A DNA stretch of 64,000 nt from Endomychus coccineus. Lineage: Eukaryota > Arthropoda > Insecta > Coleoptera > Endomychidae. Both the position numbers and the translations under genes were made by a program. The notes below the pieces were generated by a model that did no database searches, was not told the origin of the DNA, and saw only the letters and a program-made list of their open reading frames with translations. The stretch spans positions 150,820,388-150,884,387 of the forward strand of contig OY294068.1 of assembly GCA_958510875.1 (NCBI GenBank), read 5' to 3'. Shown piece after piece: positions 34,018-44,203 of this stretch. How positions within the stretch are numbered: the first letter of the stretch is position 1; each line of letters starts with the position of its first letter.

Positions 34018-34554
34018 GCAGAAATACGTTGGAGAAGCGAGCGTTTTCGAAATATTTCCGCTTTAGAGCGCAAATGCTGTCACAAAATGACATTTCACGG
34101 AAAACGTCAACTTTGCGTTGAAATCTGAAAGCGTCAAAGGCTACTTTGTTAAGCGTTTGTAGAAAAATAAATTTATGACAGTATAGTATCAGTGTGTTTC
34201 TACCAATTTTAAGTTAATTTGATTTATTAAGTAGTTAACTACTCATATATTGCACAAAACAGGTCTTTGGAAAAATATAATGTACAACTCGCCTACGGCC
34301 CTTGTTTCATTATCTTGTGCATGTCACATATTAAATATCCTAATTTCCTCACTAGCTGTGTGGACTCTATTTTTTTCAGAGAAAGGTATCAATTTGTCAT
34401 ATTCGAGTTAAGGCTAGATCTATACGTCCCACGTAGTTGTTTCACTTTTCTGCTAAGTTCATCAGTGGAATGGGTAAGACAATGAAGTAACCAACCTATA
34501 TTTCTAACAGAGGTATGAAAAACCCCATTTGGAAATGGTGAAGCACCAAGTGAT
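34018..34554. other. upstream flank of the recombinase gene
   Basis: The motif GCGTTTGTAGAAAA at about 34155-34168 is the exact reverse complement of TTTTCTACAAACGC at about 32690-32703 on the far side of the gene. The two could be short terminal inverted repeats bounding a ~1.5-kb unit. Nothing else was recognised. Confidence 0.4.
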
Positions 34555-35290
34555 TCAAATGCCATCTACCAGAAGATAGTTGCCCCATTGAAACAATGAT
34601 TCAAAGTTCTGCCGAGTTTCAAAGAAACAACGTGCATATTGACAATTGACTGCTAACTCGAAAATGTGTTCGTTATTCATCCAATGTATTGTTTCGGTAC
34701 CACAACCTGACGGCTGTATGTCCAACACTATCCCCGTCGATTCTTTGAAACCGCGTGAGAAATTTGAACCCATGCGTTGCATTGTGGATATTTCTTTCAG
34801 TGGGACATCCACCTTCTGGTAGATGGTGTTCGGAGGATTTGGTGCTCCAGCAATTCCAAATAGGATTTTCTATACCACTGCCGGAGATGGTCGAATAGTG
34901 ACTTCATCGTCCTACTCTTTCCACTGATGAGCTTATGGGAATCGTGAAACAGCTGTCTGGGACTGATAGACGTGTTGTCATTGTTCGACATAGAGCAACC
35001 TTAACTGTCTACTGACTGCTTATACGAAAATGTGTTTGTTATTCATTCAATTCCAATTGTTCCGAGTTCATTATTATCGCAACAAGTCTTCATTTTAAGA
35101 ATTAGATCTGTTCCAATTCCAGATGGATTACAAATTGAACTAGAACGGAACACTAAAGATTTGTCGTCTGCACATTGTTATGGAGATCAGCTTGAAAATC
35201 GTTGACATACAGAATAAACAACAGAGTGCCTAATATTTAGCCCTGTGATACGCCTTGAGATGAATACGTTTGTTTCAACATTTACTTACT
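34555..35290 (-). mobile_element. LINE reverse transcriptase fragment, rearranged
   Basis: On the minus strand from 35290 the reading is SQGVSQG, stop, ILGTLLFILYVNDFQADL, then in another frame CADDKSLVFRSSS. These are RT motifs B and C, with YADD changed to CADD. The segment around 35016-35050 (ACGAAAATGTGTTTGTTATTCATTC) is repeated at about 34660-34690, so part of the element is duplicated with a spacing of roughly 370 bases. The frames at 34555-34812 and 34797-34991 are parts of this repeat. It is dead. Confidence 0.6.
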
Positions 35291-35712
35291 TTGTGATACT
35301 TCATCATATTGATATTAATAAAGCACTTATTACTCTGTATTTTATCACCCACATTATAGAAACGCTAATCTCGCAACTATAGTTAGTGTTTCTGATTGTA
35401 ATTCTCCACCAGTTCTACTTCTCGTGCAATATTCTTCCAGTTCCGACAATAAGATGTTATGATTCAAGGTGCGGAATGAATACATATTTTAACATTGTTG
35501 GTTGATTCGTGGTGACATTTGAAGTTAATAACCACTGAACCAAGCATTATTCCTATTTGTTGAACCTTCTAAAACTGTCTTTTGTGGGAATAATATTCTC
35601 GATTATATAGCGTTATTCCATTGTTTTACGTTATAATACCTTGTATTCATAAACATAATTATTTCCCCGATGGAAGAGAAATTTAAATATTGACACAACT
35701 AATATAAGAAAT
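35291..35712. other. gene-free intronic stretch
   Basis: Nothing recognised. AT-rich. Confidence 0.3.
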
Positions 35713-35848
35713 AATCACCATTATCCACTAAAAATACTATTAAACTACTGATGAGCTTTCGGCTACCAAGTACCCATCATCAGAGTAAACTTTCAGTACT
35801 TTAATAATATTTCCAGTGGATAAGGGTGATTATTTTATATCAATAGTG
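35713..35848. repeat. dispersed repeat, two opposed copies (B)
   Basis: A minus-strand copy (35713-35775) and a plus-strand copy (35787-35848) of the 408-480 repeat face each other around CAAGTACCCATCATCAG. Both carry TTTAGTGGATAA- or TCCAGTGGATAAGGGTGATT-like text. Together they form an imperfect palindrome of about 135 bases. Confidence 0.6.
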
Positions 35849-35954
35849 TTATAATAGTGTGAAGCCTTTTATAGTCTATTAACAACTAACATCTAAAAAT
35901 TTAATTATTGAGTACGATTAATATATCTTCCAAAGTGGTGACAGGACAGATGTT

Positions 35955-37345
35955 CATAATTATGGACCAATAAGCATCTTTTCAAATTCTGCTAAGGCTT
36001 TGAAGATCTATCTACGATAGAGAATCTTTCAAAGACCATTCACGCCTTCTTAATATACAATACGGTTTTGTAAGGGGTCGTTCCACATCCACCAACCTGG
36101 CATCTGTCACACAATACATCGCTGAAAATATGAATTCCGGCTTCCAAGTCGAAGTCATATATACTGATCTATCTAAGGCCTTCGACATGCTTGACCACAG
36201 ACTTCTGCTAGGTAAACTTGACGGAATTGGTTTCTTTGTGGAGCTCTTCTCTTTCATCGCCTCATATCTTAGTGATAGGCGGTAATTTGTCGTGGTAAAT
36301 GGTAAATGGGCATAGATCGGTTGAATACCTTGCTTCTTCATGTGTTCCCCAAGGATTAATTTTGGAACCAGTGTTTTTTGATAACTTCGTCAATGATATA
36401 TCAATAGGTCTAAGTGTACTCAGTCTTTTATATGCTGATGATTTTAAAATGTTCTTTGTCATCAAATCTAAAGTTGATTGTTATCTACTTCAGAGAAGTC
36501 TTGACATGATGGTTGTCTGGTGTTCAGCGAGCAAGCTGTCCCTTAATATTAGCAAGTGGTGCGTTATGTCTTACACAAATAAGACCAACTCGACTATATT
36601 TGATTGCAACGTAGACTATCCTTAAGAGACCAGCAACCTATAAAGAGCTCGGCGTAATTTTCGATCTCAATCTATCCTTCGTTTCTCATCTGGAGTCTGT
36701 GATGGAGGCTGCTAACAAACTACTTGGTTATTGTTCGAAGCTGTCGTGATTTTTCAGAAATAGACACGCTCAAATTGTTGTTCGTAACATTTGTGTGATC
36801 GCGGCTTGAGTATGCTTCTGTGATTTGGTTCCCTGGTTATGCCGTTCATAGCGATGCCCTGGAATCTGTTCAGCGTCGCTTTTTGGAGTACCTATGCTTC
36901 AGGATAGATGGTTTTGATCCTCTCATGGGCATTCCTAATTCTTTCCTGTTAGATAGATTTAATATGTCATCCCTCTCTCGTGGAAATAATTATGTACTCC
37001 AGGCCAGTTTGTTCAAGTTGCTCAATAACCTAATTGACTGCCCCATGCTGCTGGAAAGTCAATTTCCTAGTTCCTCGGCTGAACTCAGGGTCTGTAAATA
37101 ATTTATACCTCCAACCTCCTTGTCCTAACATAATTAAATTATCTCCATTATTTTGCATTTGCTTTGATAAATATTTTTTGGAGATTTTCTTTCTCTTTTT
37201 GAGTTTGTCTCTTCTTGGACTTGAGTATAATTAGGTTATTTAGATTTAATTTAGATAATAATTGTTAGTATATTAACTTTATTATGCATTGTCCTGATCT
37301 TCAATTGTTGATCAGTGTAAGATTAAATAAATAAATAAATGAATA
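35955..37345 (+). mobile_element. Jockey-like LINE, 5' truncated, RT domain to A-rich tail
   Basis: The reading begins YGPISIFSNSAKALKIYL and gives FQVEVIYTDLSKAFDMLDHR and LLLGKLDGIGFF (motif A). Then come CVPQGLILEPVFFDNFVNDI (motif B), LSLLYADDFKMF (motif C with intact YADD) and LDMMVVWCSASKLSLNISKW. The ELGVIFDLNLSFVSHLESVM thumb region follows, then AVHSDALESVQRRFLEYLCF. A few frameshifts and stops interrupt it. The 3' end is a (TAAA)n tract at about 37322-37342. It is the best-preserved LINE in the window and lies just before the acceptor of the coiled-coil gene's last exon. Confidence 0.85.
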
Positions 37346-37447
37346 TATAAAATGAATAACTGTGTACCTCCCATTTCTCCCAAAATATTAGAATTTCAGT
37401 AATATTCTTAGTGCTTCAATGAGTTATTAATACATCTTATCTTACAG

Positions 37448-37693
37448 GAAGTAGATGAAGAGAATATTGACGAACCTGTTCAAGAGCCATCCTGCTCGAA
37501 ATCAGAGTTGAACCTTCTCAACAAAAAGTTCGAAGAATTCAAGAGAACGAGGGACTTAATGCTGAGCAGAATAGATGCAAAATTGATCGAAAACAAAGTG
37601 CTGGATGTTGCAGACATTGAAGGAAACTTAAATTTCATACCGACAACTGTGAGGTCGACATCAGGAAAATTACCATCGAGGCCATCGTTCTGA
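37448..37693 (+). CDS. last exon of the unidentified small coiled-coil protein
   Basis: The acceptor TCTTACAG ends at 37447 and the exon opens in phase 0. It encodes 81 residues: EVDEENIDEPVQEPS, CSKSELNLLNKKFEEFKRTR, DLMLSRIDAKLIENKVLDV, ADIEGNLNFIPTTVRS and a Ser/Pro-rich end finishing RPSF before TGA. Residues 20-50 have heptad-like Leu/Ile/Phe spacing with many Lys/Glu, consistent with a short coiled coil. Joined to 24844-24960 the predicted protein is 120 residues, assuming that ATG is the start. The codon use and the clean boundaries support real coding sequence. The family is not recognised. No clear AATAAA was seen in the next 300 bases. Confidence 0.65.
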   Translation, partial: EVDEENIDEPVQEPSCSKSELNLLNKKFEEFKRTRDLMLSRIDAKLIENKVLDVADIEGNLNFIPTTVRSTSGKLPSRPSF

Positions 37694-38167
37694 ATAATTG
37701 AGGAAATAGATTTTTGATTAATATGTCATAATGCGAATCTTTTTCTGATTTCAATTAGTGTAAATCATTGAGGCAAATATGTATCTCCAGATATCATTTT
37801 TTATAATCAACGATGATGAATTTCAAGTATAAGCTACTATCTACTTCTAGGCGGGAATTTTCAAATTTAATACCAGAAATGCGTATTATTAGTTATATAT
37901 CAATAGTATGTTCAAACTGGAGTACATGAACTCTATATTTGTTATTCAAGGTTGAGCAAACAATATCGATTAAACATTTTCAACGCCACGCTGAAGATGA
38001 TTATACGAATCGGTTCTTACAAGTCCTCACATTAGGAGAATTAAATAGTCAAACAATACAAAATATCAGTATATGTTGAAGAGCTTCTGAGAATTGTCTT
38101 ATGGGGAATTTAAGAAGATGTAATAATATATCAACAATTGAATGAAACCTATAGTACAGTGAATAAG
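37694..38167. other. 3' flank, no feature seen
   Basis: AT-rich. It may include the 3' UTR of the coiled-coil gene. Confidence 0.3.
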
Positions 38168-39330
38168 CGTGTAAAAGTGTGGAACTAGCTCGGGTTAGAA
38201 AAATTCTTTTTTAACCCCCAATAGTATTCATTACACTCAACCCGTTTGCGGACCGCAACATTGACGAAGTTGGAGCTCCCGATTGCCCCCGAAATTGAGC
38301 ATTCAGAAAAAATTTTTGTTTAATTGCAATTTTGCCTTGAAAATCTGTACTCATAGGTTTCCGAGGTCGCTGATCACGAATCCGAGGTTCCATTTTGAAA
38401 AATAAACATGATGGATCACAAGCTAGCTATTTTCCATAGAAAATTTTAGAAAGGACATTTTGCTTTGAAAACATATACTTGGGGGGTTTTCGAGGTTCCT
38501 AATTACGAAAGAGAGGTCTAATTGGGTGAATTCAAAATGGCAGACTGAGAGTAGGGTCATTTTCTCATGAAAATCCTGTTTTTTCATGGTTTTTCGCTAA
38601 AAATTGGTACTTGGAGGTTTTCGAGGTCGCTGATTACGAATCAGAGGTCTAATTTGGTAAATTCAAAATGGTAGATCGGAAGATGTGATTTACTCATAGA
38701 AATCCTGGTTTTCTTCTCATTTTTTCTGACGTTGGAGAATTTGTTTTCTTTTCTGACAAGTAGGGTTGTAATACGACCCAATGAGAATGATAGCTTACTC
38801 CATCCTATAACTCCCATGTTTTTCAAGTCCGAAACAACTTCACATCTTATTTTTTATAATTTATTAGACTTCAGATTCGTAATCAGCCCAAAAACTAATA
38901 AGAAACGGAATTTTCATGAGAAAATGACTGTACTTTCGGTCCACCATTTTGATTTCACCCAATTAGACCTCAGATCCGTAATCAGCTACCTCGTAAGTCC
39001 CCGAGTATATATTTTCAAGCCAAAATGTTCATTTACAATTTTTTTATGGGGAATAGTTCGACTTCCGGTTCGCCATATTGCATTTCCTAAATCGGACCTC
39101 GGGTTTGTTATCAGCGACCCCGAAAATCCCCGAGTACAGATTTTCAAGGCAAAATTGTCATACATTTTTTTTTTCAAACTTCCATTTCGGCGGATTTAAT
39201 GGCCCCTAACTTTATCATTTTGGCCGTCCGCAAACGGTTTAAGTGTAATGAATAGTCCTGGGAATCCAAGGAACACGATGTGAAAAGAATTTCTCATATC
39301 AGAGCTATTTTCCCACTTTCAGACTCTTGC
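38168..39330. mobile_element. 1.1-kb inverted-repeat element with repeated internal units
   Basis: The strongest terminal match is ATTCATTACACTCAACCCGT at 38226 against the complement of ATTCATTACACTTAAACCGT ending at 39253, with AGT on both outer sides. Weaker matching continues outward (AAGAATTT...GAGCTA...CACTTT) to about 38168 and 39330. Inside, at least three units in the left half carry GAGGTCGCTGATCACGAAT or GAGGTCGCTGATTACGAAT and an AATTCAAAATGG block. The right half carries the same units inverted (CCCCGAGTA...GTAATCAGC). The frames at 38732-39199 and 38986-39177 are made of these units. The internal motif is shared with the element at 26967-27968. Confidence 0.75.
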
Positions 39331-39395
39331 CACTTTTTCCCGGCTTATTTACTGGACTACTAACATAAGATGAAATTCAAATGTTCTTCAACAAA

Positions 39396-39414
39396 TACAC
39401 ACACACACACACAC
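39396..39414. repeat. (AC)n microsatellite
   Basis: Nine AC dinucleotides in a row. Confidence 0.9.
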
Positions 39415-39599
39415 TATCAATCCATCTAAATGTCACGTGTATCTAAGAATGTAGATATTGGTCCAGTTTACCTATTTTAAATCTGTCAGAATATGAAATA
39501 TGTTAGTTCAGTGTTCAAAAACTCGTAGCTATTATAATTACGGTAAATTTTACTAGGTAGAATGAGGCTTAATTAATTTTTTTTTCATTAATTAACAAA

Positions 39600-40875
39600 T
39601 CATCAATCTACTAGGAGGAATTACCAACTTCTAGATATTATCAACAAAGGTAAGTTGTATGTTCGACCAGTAACACTGCAACTAATAGCTCCAGACAGCT
39701 GTTTCAGTCTCTCGAGCTCTTCAGAGGAACGAGTACGCTGCAGTGCTACGAGCCGTTATCTTTGTATGAATACCCCATTCACAAAATACTAGAAATACCA
39801 GAGCAGTTAACGACATCTACCCAAAGCAATATAAGACATTGGCCAAATGGATATCTCGTGCTTCACTAAGGCGTTGATTGAGAGAGTTACATTTTCAAAT
39901 CAACGACTGAAGTCACGGGGATGTTAGTAAGCTAGTGACAAGATGGCGAGACCAACCAATGTATTAATCAACAAATGAACAAATTACTCGTTGGATTTTA
40001 TCCACCAAGGTAATGAGGTTCCTCTACATCGAATAATAACACTGCAGGCAATAGTTGGGGAGATTTGTTTCGCTCTCTCGAGCTGATCAAAGGAACGAGT
40101 ACGCTGCAGTACCACGGGCCGGTGTCTTTGTATGGTTACCCCATTCACAAAAATACTAGAGATACCAGAGTAGTTAACGACATCTATAAAGAGCAATGTA
40201 AGACATTGAAAAAACGGATATCTCGTGCTTCACTAAGGCGTTGATTGAGAGAGTTACATTTACAAATCAACGACTGAAGTGACGGGGGTGTTAGTAAACT
40301 AGTGCCAAGATGGCGAGACCAAGCAATGTAACAATTGACAAATGAACAAATTACTTGTTAGATTTTGTCCAACAAGGTAATTAGGTTTCTCTACATTGAC
40401 CAATAACACTGCAGGCAATAGTTCGAGATATTTCTTTCGCTCTCTCGAGCTCATCGGAGGAATGAGTACGCTGCAGTGCTACGGGCCGGTATCTTTGTAT
40501 GAATACCCCATTCACAAAAATACTAGAAATACCAGAGCAGTTAGCGACATCTACCCAAAGTAATGTAAGACATTGGCTAAATGGATATCCCGTGCTTCAC
40601 TAAGGCGTTGATTGCGAGAGTTACATTTTCAAATCAACGACTTAAGTCACGGGGATTTTAGTAAGCTAGTGCCAAGATGAGGAGACCAACCAATCTAATA
40701 ATTAACAAATGAACAATTACTTGTTAGTTACACAAAGGTAATAAGGTTTCTCTACATTGATCAAAAACACTGCAGGCAATAGTTCCGTACATTTGTTTCG
40801 CTCTCTCGAGCTCATCAGCGGAACTATTACGCTGCAGTACTACCGGTTGATATCTTATCGAGGTATGAATACCCT
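39600..40875. repeat. ~365-bp tandem repeat (satellite), about 3.5 copies
   Basis: The marker CTCGAG within TCTCTCGAGCTC occurs at 39711, 40077, 40444 and 40805, giving spacings of 366, 367 and 361 bases. Each unit contains AACACTGCA, GAACGAGTACGCTGCAGT, ACCCCATTCACAAAA, GCGTTGATTGAGAGAGTTAC and AAGATGGCGAGACCAA or close variants. The fourth copy is cut off near 40875. No open frame is conserved between copies. Confidence 0.9.
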
Positions 40876-42284
40876 AATGACCAAAGGACCTCCAGGGACC
40901 AAAGCTAATCCACTTGTATTATATTAATCTGATCATAGGAACCGTCAATAGTTCTTGAACAGGGAGGTACTTATTCACAATTCCTATTAGTATTGATAAA
41001 ATAGAAGTGAATTATGTCAGGCATTTATTACAACAATATTCTACCGTCGAGGAATGTGTAAATTGTCTAGAAAAATCATAAGATGTCTGCACTGTTTATA
41101 GTCAAATCTCGTGTACCCTTATTGCATTTCATCCCTTTGAAATCATGAATCAACATCTTGGAATCGCGAAGGCAGTTTTCATAAATTTTTGATAGTACAA
41201 TGGGTTAGTATAATCAAGTATGAAGATTTGTATGTGACTGCCTGCAAAAAGTATAAGACATTGATTTTTATGTTTTAAATTCTGAAAGGTGAATCTTTAT
41301 AGTTAGACTATGTTATTGTGACATAATTCCTGCCCTCATAGATCCAACGACTGGGAGCAATGAACATCCTTTAATTCCAATCCTTCTTCGTTGATTTGGA
41401 CTTCTTGTTTTTCTTTGACGTTAACTTTTTATAAATAAGAACCTATTATTAGTATAAGCGTAATATAAAGTATTATTGTACAGAAACTAGGGTATTGAGA
41501 AATTCTGACTTCATACATCGACATTTGTGGTTTGTTTTCAAGTAACTTGTTATTGATATTTTCGTCAAAGTTAGTATTGTCTAGACGTATTTTGAATTTT
41601 TTGGCTTGAGAGTAAAGTTATTTTTGTATTCCATTTGAGGAAATATCATTGGTTCATATTGGATCAGTTGTCTTTCGTTGGTTATGATTTCTTTTGATGT
41701 TATAACTTGGCATCGAAAGCAGATAGGTTCCAATAACTTCTCAAATTTGGTCTTGTTGTTGACATTTTGTTTTAATAACTTCTTCTTTAGGCAATACACC
41801 GAACCATTGAATAGATTCAATTATACGCTACAAGCTTGGTATTGTGATTGTGACTTCTATTTGATTACTAGTCCACCGGAATTAGACATAAAAATCGCCT
41901 GAAACGTAAAAATGTTGAGCGGCATACAGATCTGATTTTTTGGGAAGCTTTCGACTTCTAGAACCCTAATTTCACAACCCGCAAATGAACGGAGTGATTT
42001 TTAAGATATATATCCATGTATAAATTTTTTTAGCGGTCGTTTTTGCAATTTTCAAGAAACTGTGTATTCTATGGTCAAAATATAGGGATAGACTTTTGAA
42101 GATCAAACATTTCCACATATTTTTTGTCTTATTATTCATTTTCCTGTGATGCACCATCTCGCCGCTAGAGCCGCCGTAAAAAAAATTTATATATCGTACT
42201 TTTCCGGCAATCTTTTGCATTTTACGTGAAAAATATGAATTATAGTGAGCAAAGTTGTAGAGCGGAAAATTTTCTATTTTAATC
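40876..42284. other. gene-free stretch
   Basis: Small frames at 41581-41902 on both strands overlap each other and have no family support. The last part (41940-42284) leads into the foldback and may belong to it. Confidence 0.35.
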
Positions 42285-42665
42285 TTGTAAAAGTCATCTT
42301 CTGAAATGCGTATTTTCATAGCTGGAACGCGCCAAAGAATGGACTTGGATTATAGATAATCAGCTTTTTAAGTGATTTTTATCATTTGAAGTGTTCTGCA
42401 ACTCTCTCTATTTTTCTAATTTTCACCAAAATTGGTATTTCACTCTGAAAATTTGTATTCCACACTGAAAATCAGTATTTCACACTGGCAATTAGTATTT
42501 CACATTGAAAATTAGTATTTCACATTGAAAATTAGTATTTCACACTGAACATTTGTATATTTCACACTTCAAATGTGAAAAACAATTAAAAAACTGATCA
42601 CATGTAATTTGCGCCCCTTCTTTGGCATGTTCTAGCTGTGAAAATACGCATTTCAGAAAAACGCT
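42285..42665. mobile_element. small foldback with a minisatellite loop
   Basis: TCTGAAATGCGTATTTTCAT, AGCTGGAAC and GCGCCAAAGAA at about 42299-42338 are matched in inverted orientation by TTCTTTGGCATGTTCTAGCT and GTGAAAATACGCATTTCAGA at about 42619-42658. The loop carries the 20-bp tandem repeat. Confidence 0.7.
42431..42570. repeat. 20-bp minisatellite, about 6 copies
   Basis: Exact 20-base spacing of units like CACATTGAAAATTAGTATTT from about 42431 to 42550, with slight variation at the edges. Confidence 0.9.
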
Positions 42666-43111
42666 TTTTCAATTATCATCCGATTTTGTTAGTGGTGGTA
42701 ATTAATTACGAAAATTAAAATTGCCGTGAAATGGTGAGAGGTGCATACGAATATCAAGAGACCTTATTTGTTTCGAATTTAATTCTGCATCGAAGTTGGT
42801 TGATAGAAAGTAGCGGTTGTATTTCCAACTGTTTTGATGGTTGACCAATGACTTCATCCTCTAGCCCGTTCCACTAATGAGCTTATGGAAGAACGGATGT
42901 TCTGTCCGGAAGAGCGGATTTTCTCTGCTACTAATAGAATAAACACCGAATCTCTCTATATCCACTACACTAAATTGAAGATTAAATTCTGACTGAATTG
43001 CTTAATTATTATACATACAAACATTACTTTGAAAAAAATCGATTGCAGAAGCCATGATAATTTATCAAGTGATCATCGGAAACAGGTAGATCCCTGGAAA
43101 ATACAGTGTCA
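42666..43111. other. no clear feature
   Basis: The segment near 42850-42900 (GACTTCATCCTCTAGCCCGT, then CCACTAATGAGCTTATGG) resembles 34890-34935 in the LINE/repeat region. It may be part of a shared retroelement. Confidence 0.3.
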
Positions 43112-43302
43112 ATTAATATTCTAAGAATTATTGTAAGAGTGCTTTGAAAGATAAAGGAAAATATCACTTTGGTATAGGTTTTACTGATCATTTAGGATAT
43201 TGTTTAGGAGTTTTTCACACCTTCATAAATCTCTGATGATTCTGATTTAGTTAATTTGAAACCTTTGGTTTGATTATGGTGAATGTTTAGGCTATCTATT
43301 AA
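43112..43302 (-). mobile_element. Penelope-like element, GIY-YIG C-terminal remnant (inverted copy)
   Basis: This is the reverse complement of the segment at 43430-43626 with moderate divergence: ATTCTAAGAATTATT, AGTGCTTTGAAAG, ATCACTTTGGT, ACTGATCATTTAGGATATTG and CCTTTGGTTTGAT are all shared. On the minus strand it reads DSLNIHHNQTKGFKL before degrading. The two copies lie tail to tail around a spacer of about 125 bases. Confidence 0.65.
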
Positions 43303-43371
43303 ATATCTTTATGACGCCATAGTATTAAAATTTGTCGTAATTTTAAACTTAGATACCAACATTTTCGTTCT

Positions 43372-43626
43372 TTCAGTCTCAACAAAACAGACTCAACATT
43401 TGCTGACCATTATTTACAAACAGGTCATACCTTTCCTGATTCAGATAGCCTAAATATTTTACATGATCAAACCAAAGGCTCTGAATTGAATACATTACAA
43501 TCAATAGAAATTCATAAAGGTGTCGAAAAGTGCTATAACAATATCCTAAATGATCAGTTAGACCTTCACCAAAGTGATCTTTTCCTTTGCCTTTCAAAGC
43601 ACTTTTAGAATAATTCTTAGAATATT
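43372..43626 (+). mobile_element. Penelope-like element, GIY-YIG endonuclease C-terminal end
   Basis: The plus-strand frame is open across about 75 codons: KTDSTFADHYLQTGHTFPDS, LNILHDQTKGSELNTLQSIE, IHKGVEKCYNNILNDQLDLH and QSDLF. This matches the end of the Penelope-type polyprotein, where the usual order is (F)A.H.....HT......ILH...KG..L..LE..EI.......LN.Q......LF. The minus-strand frame listed at the same place is its antisense. No RT domain is attached; an RT piece of the same class occurs at 48230-48765. Confidence 0.75.
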
Positions 43627-43835
43627 AAATAATAATTATCCCAATGCACAAATTGTTTTTCAATTCACATTGTATTTTCTCATTAACCCTATTTAACTTT
43701 AGTTCCTATTTATACTATACTTATATCTTTTCTAAATTATTTACACTAAAATAAATGACAAAGATTCTAAAACATTGCTTCTATTGGTGAGACTTGCAAA
43801 GTGATACAACGCAATGATTGATAGATAGCACGTAT

Positions 43836-44203
43836 GGTGGCGGATCCAGAAAATCTCTGACAGGGGCGAATTCCTTTTTTTACTGCTACATTAAATTGAT
43901 TACATCATCAAATTTAAGCGATGGCTTTGCGACTATCTAAATGAGGATAAACTTCTGTCAGATCAAGTATTCATCCTGATTCAAAAACACAAAAGGACAA
44001 GATCTACGAGTCTATCTTTTGTTCTGGCCTAAAGAAGAAAAAAACCTCCGTTCCGCTGAAGGTACACTTATGGGCATGCACAACAATATCTGAAGCATCA
44101 TTTCGCTATTCAGATAATTTCTTAGTAGCATTTTTTGTAGACGTCTAATGCTGCCACGAATTAATTTTGCTTGCCATAGACATATTGCCATATATTGCGC
44201 CAA
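43836..44203 (-). mobile_element. hAT transposase C-terminal dimerisation region and 3' end
   Basis: The minus-strand frame contains LRNYLNSEMMLQILLCMPIS and VPSAERRFFSSLGQNKR, the hAT dimerisation block (L...P.S..SAER.FS.L...K). After stops, KPSLKFDDVINLM and the end GGATCCGCCACC follow, typical of hAT element ends (TGGCGGATCC on the other strand at about 43840). It is 5' truncated and inactive. Confidence 0.7.

Larger units (their letters stand above)
24961..37447 (+). other. 12.5-kb intron of the small coiled-coil gene, filled with mobile elements
   Basis: The donor is GTTAGC at 24961 and the acceptor CTTACAG at 37441-37447; both flanking exons are phase 0. The intron contains a mariner, an inverted-repeat element, a SINE, three LINE fragments, a MITE, a hairpin and the antisense tyrosine-recombinase gene. 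The pairing of the two exons is inferred from phase, orientation and lack of alternatives; no transcript was available. Confidence 0.5.

Noticed and set aside
38732..39199. 155-codon plus-strand frame with repeated VISDPENPRV-like peptide
   Set aside because: The peptide repeat is the translation of non-coding internal units of the inverted-repeat element.
39600..40875. CRISPR-like regular repeats
   Set aside because: The period is ~365 bases with whole-unit similarity and no short repeat/unique spacer pattern, in a eukaryotic context; it is a satellite.
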